This document shows, in pieces, positions 1 through 7,668 of a stretch of 22,593 bases of DNA. Source of the DNA: an uncultured Flavobacteriaceae bacterium (GTDB lineage Bacteria > Bacteroidota > Bacteroidia > Flavobacteriales > Flavobacteriaceae); NCBI GenBank assembly GCA_937901915.1, contig CALGUD010000042.1:1-22593 (forward strand), in the 5' to 3' direction. The translations under genes were made by a program, and so were the position numbers. The notes under the pieces were generated by a model that was given only the letters and a program-made list of their open reading frames with translations, searched no databases and had not been told where the DNA came from. Each line of letters begins with the position of its first letter. Position 1 is the stretch's first letter.

Positions 1-1
1 T

Positions 2-2398
2 TTTTCTAAAGTAAGCGGCGGAGAGTTAATGCTATCACGTGATGCAGGGACAACGCTTAACGAAGCAAGCATTGTTGCTAAAAAAATGAAGGATGAGTAT
101 GTGTCAATCGAACACCTGATCCTTGCTATATTTAAATCAAAAAGTAAAACAGCACAAATCTTAAAAGACCAGGGTGTTACAGAAAAGGGATTACATTCAG
201 CCATTGAAGAGCTTCGTAAAGGAGACCGGGTAACTTCTGCAAGTGCTGAAGAAACCTACAATTCCTTAAATAAATATGCTAAAAACCTTAATCAACTGGC
301 CAATGATGGAAAATTAGATCCTGTAATAGGACGTGATGAAGAAATACGCAGAATTTTACAGATTCTGTCACGCAGAACAAAAAACAACCCGATACTTGTT
401 GGAGAACCCGGTACAGGTAAAACAGCAATTGCCGAAGGATTGGCTCATAGAATAGTCCAGGGGGATATCCCCGAAAACCTAAAGGGTAAGCAAATATTTG
501 CGTTGGATATGGGTGCTCTTATTGCTGGCGCCAAATATAAAGGTGAATTTGAAGAACGTTTAAAATCGGTTGTAAAAGAAGTAACTTCTGCTGCCGGTGA
601 TATTGTACTTTTTATTGATGAGATCCATACACTTATAGGCGCAGGAGGTGGCGAAGGGGCCATGGATGCAGCAAATATACTCAAGCCTGCTTTAGCACGG
701 GGTGAATTAAGAGCCATTGGCGCTACTACATTGGATGAATATCAAAAATATTTTGAAAAAGATAAAGCCCTGGAGCGAAGGTTTCAGAAGGTTGTGGTGA
801 ATGAACCCGATGTGGAAAGTGCTATCTCAATTTTAAGAGGTATTAAAGACAAGTATGAAGCCCACCACAAGGTAAGAATAAAGGATGAAGCTATTATAGC
901 TGCAGTTGAATTATCACAGCGTTATATCACAAATCGTTTCTTGCCGGACAAGGCCATTGACCTTATGGATGAAGCAGCATCTAAACTTCGGATGGAAATT
1001 AATTCCAAACCGGAAGAACTGGATGTGCTGGACAGAAAAATTATGCAACTGGAAATTGAACTGGAAGCCATTAAGCGTGAAAATGATGAAACCAAAGTAA
1101 AATCAATAAATGCTGACTTGGCAAACCTGAAGGAAGAACGAAATGAGATTTTTGCCAAATGGGAAAGTGAAAAAAGCGTAGTGGACAATGTCCAGAACAC
1201 AAAAGAAGAAATTGAAAATTATAAGCAGGAAGCTGAAAAAGCTGAGCGGGATGGAGATTACGGAAAGGTAGCGGAGTTGCGTTATGGCAAAATTAAAGAA
1301 GCCCAGAAAAAACTTGAAGATCTACAAAAGGAACTTCAACAACAACAGGATGGTGGAAAATCACTTATAAAAGAAGAAGTAACTAATGAAGATATCGCAG
1401 AAGTTGTAGCGAAATGGACCGGGATCCCGGTAACCAAAATGCTTCAAAGCGAGCGTGAAAAATTGCTTCGACTCGAAAATGAGCTCCATGCACGTGTTGT
1501 AGGCCAGGAAGAAGCTATACAAGCGGTTTCAGATGCCATAAGACGTAGCAGGGCCGGTTTACAGGACTCTAAAAAACCTATAGGGTCATTTCTGTTCTTG
1601 GGTACAACAGGAGTAGGTAAAACAGAATTGGCAAAAGCATTGGCAGAGTACCTTTTTGATGATGAAAACGCCATGACGAGAATAGATATGAGTGAGTATC
1701 AGGAACGGCATGCTGTGAGCAGATTGGTGGGCGCCCCTCCGGGCTATGTAGGATACGATGAAGGAGGCCAATTGACCGAAGCTGTACGAAGAAGACCCTA
1801 CTCTGTTGTATTACTGGATGAGATTGAAAAAGCACACCCTGATACATTTAACATCCTCTTACAGGTATTAGATGAAGGAAGGTTGACAGATAATAAAGGA
1901 CGGGTGGCCGATTTTAAAAATACGATCATTATCATGACCAGTAATATAGGTAGCCATATTATACAAGACCGGTATGAAACAAATGATGACATAAACAGTG
2001 TAATGGAATCTGCAAAAGTAGAAGTCCTTGCATTGTTAAGACAGTCTGTACGACCTGAATTCCTGAACAGGATTGATGATATCATTATGTTTACTCCGCT
2101 AAATGAACAAAACATTCAGGATATAGTGGGCTTACAGCTCAAAGGGGTCATGAAAATGGTTTCAAAACAAGGCATTACACTCGATGCTACTGATGAAGCT
2201 ATTGCATATCTTGCTCAAAAAGGATATGATCCTCAATACGGAGCAAGACCCGTAAAAAGGGTAATACAGAAAGATGTCCTGAATCAATTATCTAAAGAGA
2301 TCCTGAGTGGTAAAGTGTCAACAGAGAGTATAATTTTACTGGATGCTTTTGATGGAAAGCTTGTATTTAGAAATCAGGACAATTTGGTTGAGAATTAA
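2..2398 (+). CDS. clpB: ATP-dependent disaggregase ClpB, 5'-truncated by window edge
   Basis: AAA+ unfoldase that, with DnaK/DnaJ/GrpE, pulls polypeptides out of aggregates through a hexameric pore in the cytoplasm. The frame is open to the window edge, and the residues before the first ATG (29) read KVSGGEL, matching the linker after the ClpB N-terminal repeat, so the ATG at 29 is internal and roughly 70 residues lie outside. Numbered from that ATG, the protein shows the end of the Clp N-domain, the first AAA module (Walker A GEPGTGKT near 125, Walker B FIDEIHTL near 195), a charged heptad-rich middle domain (about 330-450), and the second module (Walker A GTTGVGKT near 525, Walker B VVLLDEIEKAHPD near 595), then the ClpB D2-small domain. 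The long coiled-coil middle domain separates ClpB from ClpA and ClpC. A terminator follows 20 bases after the stop. Identity is very secure. Confidence 0.97.
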   Translation, partial: FSKVSGGELMLSRDAGTTLNEASIVAKKMKDEYVSIEHLILAIFKSKSKTAQILKDQGVTEKGLHSAIEELRKGDRVTSASAEETYNSLNKYAKNLNQLANDGKLDPVIGRDEEIRRILQILSRRTKNNPILVGEPGTGKTAIAEGLAHRIVQGDIPENLKGKQIFALDMGALIAGAKYKGEFEERLKSVVKEVTSAAGDIVLFIDEIHTLIGAGGGEGAMDAANILKPALARGELRAIGATTLDEYQKYFEKDKALERRFQKVVVNEPDVESAISILRGIKDKYEAHHKVRIKDEAIIAAVELSQRYITNRFLPDKAIDLMDEAASKLRMEINSKPEELDVLDRKIMQLEIELEAIKRENDETKVKSINADLANLKEERNEIFAKWESEKSVVDNVQNTKEEIENYKQEAEKAERDGDYGKVAELRYGKIKEAQKKLEDLQKELQQQQDGGKSLIKEEVTNEDIAEVVAKWTGIPVTKMLQSEREKLLRLENELHARVVGQEEAIQAVSDAIRRSRAGLQDSKKPIGSFLFLGTTGVGKTELAKALAEYLFDDENAMTRIDMSEYQERHAVSRLVGAPPGYVGYDEGGQLTEAVRRRPYSVVLLDEIEKAHPDTFNILLQVLDEGRLTDNKGRVADFKNTIIIMTSNIGSHIIQDRYETNDDINSVMESAKVEVLALLRQSVRPEFLNRIDDIIMFTPLNEQNIQDIVGLQLKGVMKMVSKQGITLDATDEAIAYLAQKGYDPQYGARPVKRVIQKDVLNQLSKEILSGKVSTESIILLDAFDGKLVFRNQDNLVEN

Positions 2399-2418
2399 TT
2401 CAAACTTATTAATAAATG

Positions 2419-2444
2419 AGCTGCCTAAAAAGGCAGCTTTTTTT
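2419..2444 (+). terminator. Rho-independent terminator of clpB
   Basis: A perfect 8-bp stem (AGCTGCCT at 2419-2426, AGGCAGCT at 2431-2438) with an AAAA loop runs into a tract of Ts ending at 2444. It lies 20 bases after the clpB stop codon and should end that transcript. Confidence 0.92.
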
Positions 2445-2660
2445 ATGTTCAATATGGTGATGAAACCTTTTAACCTTTAAACCCCAAGCATCAATAGCAA
2501 ATAATTTGTGACGCGCCTGGGTAATTTAAGCCCAATTAACACTAAACAAACTTTACAATGAAGCGAATAATCGATTCACTTTATCTTCCACCCATACAAT
2601 AAATCTTAAAAAAGAAAGTTATTATATTGTCTTTACATCTTACTATGTGCCATAATATAG

Positions 2661-2720
2661 TAGTTAACGATAGTAGGTATTCGCTTAGGCGAAAATATCG
2701 AAATAAGACATTTGGGCAAA
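2661..2720 (+). other. Structured segment, possible small-RNA body
   Basis: The stretch from the clpB terminator to 3086 has no convincing + strand gene. Within it lies a nested hairpin: CGATA (2668-2672) pairs with TATCG (2696-2700), and inside that TTCGC (2680-2684) pairs with GCGAA (2689-2693) around the loop TTAG, with an asymmetric internal loop. A strong terminator hairpin begins at 2721. A short untranslated RNA ending at that terminator is one reading; chance pairing in an otherwise empty spacer is the other. No clear TAnnTTTG promoter was found just upstream on the + strand, so this is a weak call. Confidence 0.25.
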
Positions 2721-2759
2721 AAAAGAGGCTGTTGTATAATAGCCTCTTTTTATTTTTTT
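2721..2759. terminator. Strong, probably bidirectional terminator hairpin
   Basis: AAAAGAGGCT (2721-2730) and AGCCTCTTTT (2741-2750) form a perfect 10-bp stem around a 10-base loop. The + strand continues into a T-rich run to 2759. Read on the minus strand, the same stem is followed by seven Ts, so it can stop transcripts from either side. No intact gene ends here: on the + side there is only the segment at 2661-2720, and on the - side only a 43-codon remnant stopping at 2766. Confidence 0.85.
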
Positions 2760-2765
2760 CTTATT

Positions 2766-2897
2766 CTATTCCGGAAATATGCTTTTATCAATATTAGGAA
2801 TAACTTTCAACGAATTTTTATAATAAGTATTCTTCAGCACTTCATATTCAAGGTCAAGTCCATACATTATATAAATATGAAAGCAAAATAAAGTCAT
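2766..2897 (-). pseudogene. Short 43-codon ORF, possible 3' remnant of a lost gene
   Basis: A minus-strand frame from an ATG at 2897 (or 2867) to a TAG at 2766 encodes 43 (or 33) residues. The last 33 are protein-like in composition and end EVLKNTYYKNSLKVIPNID followed by KSIFPE. The frame has an upstream stop just before the ATG, and its own stop lies 16 bases before the minus-strand side of the 2721-2750 terminator. That placement is what the 3' end of a real gene looks like. I do not recognise the family. It may be the surviving tail of a degraded gene, a genuine small protein, or chance. Confidence 0.3.
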
Positions 2898-2998
2898 AAA
2901 AATCTTATTTTAAGCTAAAATCAGTTGGTTAAAAGTTAAATATAAACCATCTATTCTTTCTGACCGACAACTTAGCTTTTGTTTAAAAATAGTTGCTC

Positions 2999-3020
2999 GT
3001 ATTTGAATGTATTTGAATGT
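2999..3020 (+). repeat. Tandem 10-bp direct repeat upstream of the propeller gene
   Basis: The unit GTATTTGAAT occurs twice back to back (2999-3008 and 3009-3018), followed by GT of a third. Each unit contains TATTTG, close to but not matching the flavobacterial -7 box TAnnTTTG, and the repeat lies 67 bases before the ATG at 3087. It may be a duplicated promoter or regulator site, or simple slippage. The rest of 2760-3086 holds only the small minus-strand frame at 2766-2897 and AT-rich sequence. Confidence 0.45.
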
Positions 3021-3086
3021 TCATGATAGATTTTAAGAAGTATTTTTCGTCTTAACAATGTATGTCACCAACTTATAATTTAAAAC

Positions 3087-4838
3087 ATGAAAAGAGTTCT
3101 GTTAATTTTTACAATTATATTATTTGTGGGAGTAAAAGCCCAAACTAATATTAATAACCCCAAAATAAAGTGGAAATTTAAAACAGACGGCCCTATACGG
3201 GGAACTTCAATAATAGTCGATGACAAGCTTTATTTTGGTAGTGCAGACGGTTATTTGTACGCTTTGAATAAAGAGGATGGAAAATTGCTGTGGAAATTTC
3301 AAACACTTGGTGCAATCTCGGGTACCCCCACCTTTTCTGAAAATACTGTTTTTATAGCTAGTAGGGATAATTATTTATATGCAATTGAATCCGTTTCAGG
3401 TAAACTTAAATGGAAGTTTCAAATGCAACCGGAATTACAAGAAAATTATGCTGGATGGAAATATTTTACATCTTCACCGGAAATTAATAGCAATAAAATA
3501 TTTATTGGCTGGGGGGATGGTAAACTGTATGCGGTTAATAAAGAAGATGGTGAACTCATATGGAGTTATAAAATAAAAAGTGTTATAAGGGCAGCGCCTT
3601 TAATTTCCGGAGAAAAAGTATACCAACCCAGTAATGATGGAATATTATATGTGCTTGACGAGAATGACGGGAAGTTTTTATGGCAATTTGATACAGAAGG
3701 TGCACATCTTGATGAAAGGACTTTCAGATTTGACAGGAATTCTATTTACACAAAACCTATAATACACAATAATGTACTTATTTTGGGATCCAGGGACGGG
3801 AATGTATATGCTATAGATATTAAAAATAAAAATAAGAGATGGAATTTTACGTATGGCTCTACCTGGGCTATGTCATGCTCTGCTGATGATGAGAAAGTGT
3901 ATGTTGGTTGGTCTACAAACAACCATATTTCTGCGCTGGATCTAAAATCAGGAAAGGAAATCTGGAAATTAATAACCGGGGGGCATAATTTTACCACTCC
4001 CTTTATTGCTGGAGATAATTTATATATGGGTTCTGCAAATGGCAAAGTGTACCAGGTAAATAAAACAATAGGTGAGATAAACTGGGAATATGAAATTGGC
4101 AGTGAAATTCATTCCTCACCGGTCTTTTCTTCAGAAAATTTATTCTTTGGTAGTGATAATGGTTATTTCTATGCTTTGGATGATAAAATAAAGACTTATA
4201 AAGCAGTATACGAACCAAAAGAAATTGAAGGAATCGCCCAATATACCATAGCTGATAAAAAAATATCACCTTATCTTATGAGCAAAGGTTTTAAACAACT
4301 AGAAACTAATCAGTTATATCAATTTATAGTAGATAGGATCAATGATAAGGCTCCCAGCGTTATTGTATTTTCTTTCCCCATAATACCTGTTCACATTATG
4401 GGTGCCGATCCTTCAAAGGGGTTGCTAAGAAATTATCTAGAAACCGGTGGTAAGGTGTTATGGTTTGGTGATGCTCCAAATTATTTTGAAATTGGGGAAT
4501 CCGGAGATTTCACCAGAGATCCCGCTGATGGGCAGAAATTACTTGAAGTGCATTACACCGATTTAAGCGAATCGGGAAATTACTACAGTAAAACTACCCA
4601 GGAGGGGCTGAACTGGGGACTTCCTGCTTGGTTTAAAACAACCGGAATTCCAATAAAAGAGGTTGGAGTCACTCCCTTAGCTTATGACGAATTTAATCGT
4701 GTGAGTGCGTGGACTAAAAAGTTTAATTCCAGGCCTGGTTCCGGATATGTGTCTTTCCGTTCGTGGTCGTGGAATGTATCAATAAAAGAGCAGGACCTGG
4801 AAATGATTTATAAATTAGCCACCTATCAATTGGAATAA
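3087..4838 (+). CDS. Secreted PQQ-type beta-propeller protein with extra C-terminal domain
   Basis: The 583-residue product begins with a Sec signal (MKRVLLIFTIILFVGVKAQ) and so is exported. Residues about 28-370 form a PQQ/BamB-like propeller: the blade motif (GSxDGxLYAL, then a turn and xGxxxW) recurs with Trp at 29, 69, 109, 159, 199, 252, 293 and 333, and an unclosed last strand near 355-365 can pair with the first, giving eight blades. The part after about 380 is not propeller: it looks alpha/beta, with the hydrophobic strand VIVFSFPIIPVHIMG (425-439) and GGKVLWFGD (454-462), reminiscent of class I glutamine-amidotransferase-like or ThuA-like folds, though I see no catalytic Cys-His pair. 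PQQ-binding dehydrogenase residues are not evident, so a scaffold or ligand-binding role is more likely than an enzyme. It is transcribed alone, with a terminator after it. Function unknown. Confidence 0.85.
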   Translation: MKRVLLIFTIILFVGVKAQTNINNPKIKWKFKTDGPIRGTSIIVDDKLYFGSADGYLYALNKEDGKLLWKFQTLGAISGTPTFSENTVFIASRDNYLYAIESVSGKLKWKFQMQPELQENYAGWKYFTSSPEINSNKIFIGWGDGKLYAVNKEDGELIWSYKIKSVIRAAPLISGEKVYQPSNDGILYVLDENDGKFLWQFDTEGAHLDERTFRFDRNSIYTKPIIHNNVLILGSRDGNVYAIDIKNKNKRWNFTYGSTWAMSCSADDEKVYVGWSTNNHISALDLKSGKEIWKLITGGHNFTTPFIAGDNLYMGSANGKVYQVNKTIGEINWEYEIGSEIHSSPVFSSENLFFGSDNGYFYALDDKIKTYKAVYEPKEIEGIAQYTIADKKISPYLMSKGFKQLETNQLYQFIVDRINDKAPSVIVFSFPIIPVHIMGADPSKGLLRNYLETGGKVLWFGDAPNYFEIGESGDFTRDPADGQKLLEVHYTDLSESGNYYSKTTQEGLNWGLPAWFKTTGIPIKEVGVTPLAYDEFNRVSAWTKKFNSRPGSGYVSFRSWSWNVSIKEQDLEMIYKLATYQLE

Positions 4839-4849
4839 TTTAATAACAG

Positions 4850-4902
4850 AATACTTATAGGTAAAATTCATTTTAAATTTTATACCAATAAGTATTTTTT
4901 TT
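4850..4902 (+). terminator. Terminator of the propeller gene
   Basis: ATACTTATAGGTA (4851-4863) is complementary to TACCAATAAGTAT (4883-4895) at 12 of 13 positions, and the stem is followed directly by eight Ts (4895-4902). It starts 12 bases after the stop at 4838. The promoter of the next gene begins just after the T run. Confidence 0.75.
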
Positions 4903-4904
4903 AT

Positions 4905-4912
4905 TATATTTG
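4905..4912 (+). promoter_or_regulatory. Flavobacterial -7 box for the tetR-type gene
   Basis: TATATTTG matches the Bacteroidetes consensus TAnnTTTG exactly and lies 17 bases before the ATG at 4930, implying a very short leader. No clean -33 TTG was seen at the usual distance, where the preceding terminator stem lies. Confidence 0.5.
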
Positions 4913-4929
4913 GATAAATATTTTCAGAA

Positions 4930-5526
4930 ATGCTGACTAAAGCAGAAAAAACCACTCAGTTTATTATAGAAACAGTTGCCCCCATCTTTAACCGCAACGG
5001 TTATGAAGGAACTTCTATGAGTGATATCACAGCTGCTACAGGTCTAACCAAAGGTGCTATCTACGGGAATTTTGAAAACAAGGAACAGTTGGCACTGGTT
5101 GCTTTTAAATACAATATCAAAAGATTACTCTCAGAAGTTGAAGACCACATTAATCAAGGAAATACTCCTCTTGATAAATTATTTAAACTCACGGATTTTT
5201 ATAGGAATTACTATGACTTTAGTAAAGAAATAGGTGGATGTCCCATCCTTAATGTAGGTGTTGATTCCAATAGCCAAAACCCGCTTTTAGCGGAAAAGGT
5301 TAAACAGGTTATTGACCGGATGCAAACTTATATTGAAAATTTGATTAACGAGGGTAAAGAAGCAGGACAAATAAAGAAAACAATTATTAGTAAAACCTAT
5401 GCAAAGCGATTTTACTCCTTGTTACAAGGCGCTGTATTTATGAGCCAGACAATGAAGGATAACTCATATGTAATTGATGCAGCCAATGTTATAAACGACA
5501 CTATGAAAATGTACTTTAAAAATTAA
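4930..5526 (+). CDS. TetR/AcrR family transcriptional regulator
   Basis: The 198-residue protein has the standard TetR layout: an N-terminal DNA-binding domain with the helix-turn-helix around 28-52 (GTSMSDITAATGLTKGAIYG followed by NFENKEQL), then a helical ligand-binding and dimerisation domain that includes CPILNVGVDSN near 103-113. TetR proteins usually repress until a small ligand binds. The gene sits 47 bases before a hot-dog thioesterase, and a perfect TetR-type palindrome (5544-5559) lies in that gap. The simplest reading is that the regulator controls the thioesterase and perhaps deoC after it. I saw no copy of the palindrome in front of tetR itself. The inducer is unknown; an acyl-CoA or a hydrophobic compound is a guess from the thioesterase neighbour. 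Confidence 0.93.
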   Translation: MLTKAEKTTQFIIETVAPIFNRNGYEGTSMSDITAATGLTKGAIYGNFENKEQLALVAFKYNIKRLLSEVEDHINQGNTPLDKLFKLTDFYRNYYDFSKEIGGCPILNVGVDSNSQNPLLAEKVKQVIDRMQTYIENLINEGKEAGQIKKTIISKTYAKRFYSLLQGAVFMSQTMKDNSYVIDAANVINDTMKMYFKN

Positions 5527-5543
5527 ATTTTTTTATTTAATAA

Positions 5544-5559
5544 TATACCGAACGGTATA
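5544..5559. promoter_or_regulatory. TetR-type operator palindrome
   Basis: TATACCGAACGGTATA has two 7-bp arms (TATACCG and CGGTATA) around AA. The ACCG-NN-CGGT core is the form bound by many TetR/AcrR repressors. It lies between the tetR-type stop (5526) and the thioesterase ATG (5574), 15 bases before that ATG, in an AT-rich gap where a promoter would be blocked by bound protein. It is not followed by a T run, so it is not a terminator. Confidence 0.72.
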
Positions 5560-5573
5560 ATAAAATTAATTAT

Positions 5574-6062
5574 ATGAACAACTTGCCAAAAAAGCTAGAA
5601 AGTAAAGCAAAAATCAGGTTTCAGGACTGTGATCCGTTTAATCATTTGAATAACAGTAAATACTTAGATTATTATATCAATGCACGGGAAGATCAGCTAT
5701 TGCAATATTATAACCTGGATCTATTTAAAATTATAAGAGAAGATAAACTTGGTTGGGTAGTTAGCAGCAGTCAAATATCATATTTAAAGCCTACCTTTAC
5801 TATGGAAGACGTAGTAATTGAAACTCAGTTAATACAATATTCTCCAAAACATTTGATGATTGAAGGACTTATGTGGAATAGTGATAAAACAATTTTAAAA
5901 TCCTTTTGTTGGATGGGTTTCATTCATTTTAATCTAAAAACCAACCAGGTTGAATCCCATTCCGAAAAATTTATGAACCTTTTTAACGAAGTAAATAATC
6001 CACTGAGTGAAATATCATTTAATGAGCGGGAATTACGTTTCAGAAGCAGAAAGGTAAGCTGA
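5574..6062 (+). CDS. Acyl-CoA thioesterase, 4HBT hot-dog family
   Basis: This 162-residue cytoplasmic protein has the YbgC/4HBT signature near its N-terminus: IRFQDCDPFNHLNNSKYLDY (14-33) followed by INARE. The second Asp (D20) aligns with the catalytic Asp of YbgC-type thioesterases (D18 in E. coli YbgC, from memory). The remainder is the short alternating strand pattern of a single hot-dog domain. Such enzymes hydrolyse the thioester of an acyl-CoA to free acid and CoA; the acyl chain cannot be told from sequence. Control by the upstream TetR-type protein through the 5544-5559 palindrome is likely. deoC follows after 40 bases and may be read through. Confidence 0.88.
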   Translation: MNNLPKKLESKAKIRFQDCDPFNHLNNSKYLDYYINAREDQLLQYYNLDLFKIIREDKLGWVVSSSQISYLKPTFTMEDVVIETQLIQYSPKHLMIEGLMWNSDKTILKSFCWMGFIHFNLKTNQVESHSEKFMNLFNEVNNPLSEISFNERELRFRSRKVS

Positions 6063-6102
6063 TTTTTCAGAAAAAAGGGGTTAAAATGTGTATCTTTAAT
6101 AA

Positions 6103-6753
6103 ATGAAGCTTAATAAATTTATAGATCATACGCTATTAAGTCCTGACGCTACTATTAATGACATTATAGAACTTTGTTCGGAAGCAAAACACTATGATTT
6201 CTTTTCAGTATGTGTGAACAGTAGTCATGTATCATTGGCAAAAAAAGAGTTAAAAGATAGTAAGGTTAAAGTTTGTTCGGTAGTAGGTTTTCCTTTGGGT
6301 GCTGCTTGTACTAAATCCAAGGTATTTGAAGCCAAAAACGCTATAAGCAACGGAGCAGATGAGATTGATATGGTCATAAATATCGGGTGGTTAAAAAGCA
6401 AAAGACCCTTATTAATTATCCAGGATATTACAGAAGTAAAAAAAATTATAGGAAATAAAATTCTGAAAGTTATTATTGAAACCTGTTATTTATCTGAAAA
6501 AGAAAAGAAAACAGCATGCAAATTATCAGTTAAAGCAGGGGCCGATTATATAAAAACATCAACCGGGTTTGGCACAGGAGGTGCTACTCCTGAGGATCTA
6601 ATCCTCATAAAAAAAGCTGTTCATGGAAAGGCCGAAATAAAAGCTTCAGGAGGTATCAGGGATTTTGAAACTGCTATGAAATATATTAAGCTTGGTGTAA
6701 GCCGAATAGGAACATCAAGCGGTATCAAAATAGTAACCGGGTTTCATCATTAA
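6103..6753 (+). CDS. deoC: Deoxyribose-phosphate aldolase DeoC
   Basis: DeoC cleaves 2-deoxyribose-5-phosphate to glyceraldehyde-3-phosphate and acetaldehyde in deoxynucleoside catabolism. The 216-residue protein is a class I aldolase barrel of normal length. It carries the N-terminal DHTLL motif (8-12), the proton-relay Asp in DEIDMVINIG (D89), the Schiff-base Lys in YIKTSTGFGTGG (K151) and the second active-site Lys in EIKASGGIR (K180). It lies 40 bases after the thioesterase with no terminator between, so it may share that transcript. A TATCTTTA (6091-6098) resembles a -7 box but is only four bases from the ATG, so I do not call it a promoter. It converges on the minus-strand gene ending at 6768, with a gap of 14 bases and no clear terminator. 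Confidence 0.96.
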   Translation: MKLNKFIDHTLLSPDATINDIIELCSEAKHYDFFSVCVNSSHVSLAKKELKDSKVKVCSVVGFPLGAACTKSKVFEAKNAISNGADEIDMVINIGWLKSKRPLLIIQDITEVKKIIGNKILKVIIETCYLSEKEKKTACKLSVKAGADYIKTSTGFGTGGATPEDLILIKKAVHGKAEIKASGGIRDFETAMKYIKLGVSRIGTSSGIKIVTGFHH

Positions 6754-6767
6754 GCCTACTCCATGCA

Positions 6768-7499
6768 TTACTTACGCTTTTTATCCCAATATACATATCC
6801 CAGGAATATTGCTAAACTCAATAAAGAACCCCACATGAGTCCGGTTTTAAGACTATCAGTGCTATCCCCCACTATGGCTATATATACAATTAAAGGTGGA
6901 ATACCCACCAATGTAGCACCTATAAATTTCCAGTAGCCCATCTTTAAAACTCCACCAACAAAACTAATGGCATCATTAGATAAAAAGGGGTTAAACCGGG
7001 TTATAGCTACTGCCCAGAATCCATAATCTTCTATAAAACCCGCTATTTTTTTTTCAGATTTCTTACCTATCAACTTCTCTACTATCGCAGGTCCGAAATA
7101 ACGGCCTATAACGTAACCGACAGACGAAGCTGCAATAACAGCTACCAATACAATTAAACTCCCCCAAACCGGTCCATACGCTAAAATACTTACAACCATG
7201 AGCCCTATTGTTGGTATCACAAATAAAAACATTTGTAAAATCATTACAACAATAAGTACCAATGGACCCATCCAGCCAAATTGATCTACCCAGTTTTCTA
7301 TTCGCTCATCATCATTACTGGTTAATACATCCCAGGCCTCTTTTAAAGCATCTTTCACTTCCGGTATAAAAAAATAAGAAGCTGCAAGAATTAAAATAAT
7401 CCCAAGGGAAATAAATAAAGGTAATTTACTTTTCTTAACCGATTCTGCGTCTTCTTTCTTATTACCAGGTTCTTTTTTGTGCTGAGAATCAAGGTTCAT
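6768..7499 (-). CDS. TVP38/TMEM64 (VTT/DedA-like) inner-membrane protein
   Basis: The 243-residue protein starts with about 25 charged residues, then a membrane anchor (LPLFISLGIILILAASYFF), a soluble loop with FGWMGPLV, and a VTT domain of several membrane segments. It contains the features of the TVP38/TMEM64 family: the re-entrant FVIPTIGLMVVS loop, SSVGYVIGRYFGP, and the conserved ITRFNPFLSNDAISFVGG. Relatives act in lipid scrambling or envelope homeostasis; the specific role here is unknown. It lies 169 bases downstream of the TauE/SafE gene on the same strand. TAAATATA on the + strand (7527-7534) gives TATATTTA on the minus strand, one base off the -7 consensus, so it may have its own promoter. 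Confidence 0.88.
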   Translation of the reverse strand: MNLDSQHKKEPGNKKEDAESVKKSKLPLFISLGIILILAASYFFIPEVKDALKEAWDVLTSNDDERIENWVDQFGWMGPLVLIVVMILQMFLFVIPTIGLMVVSILAYGPVWGSLIVLVAVIAASSVGYVIGRYFGPAIVEKLIGKKSEKKIAGFIEDYGFWAVAITRFNPFLSNDAISFVGGVLKMGYWKFIGATLVGIPPLIVYIAIVGDSTDSLKTGLMWGSLLSLAIFLGYVYWDKKRK

Positions 7500-7668
7500 A
7501 CTATTCAGAATTTAATATACTTCAATTAAATATAAAAAACTCTTTACGGAAGGCCGCATTGATTGATTTATGAAGTTAAAGATAATTTTAAACGAGGAAA
7601 AAATAAATGGATGACCGGCTATTGATGTAAAATGTATGTGAATTGCAATTATCCTTACCTGTAATTAT

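Noticed and set aside
2558..2602. A 14-codon + strand frame starting MKRIID in the clpB spacer
   Set aside because: Too short, no ribosome site or promoter in front, and no recognisable sequence; likely chance.
6091..6098. TATCTTTA as a promoter of deoC
   Set aside because: It ends only four bases before the deoC ATG, so transcription would start inside the first codons; read-through from the thioesterase is simpler.
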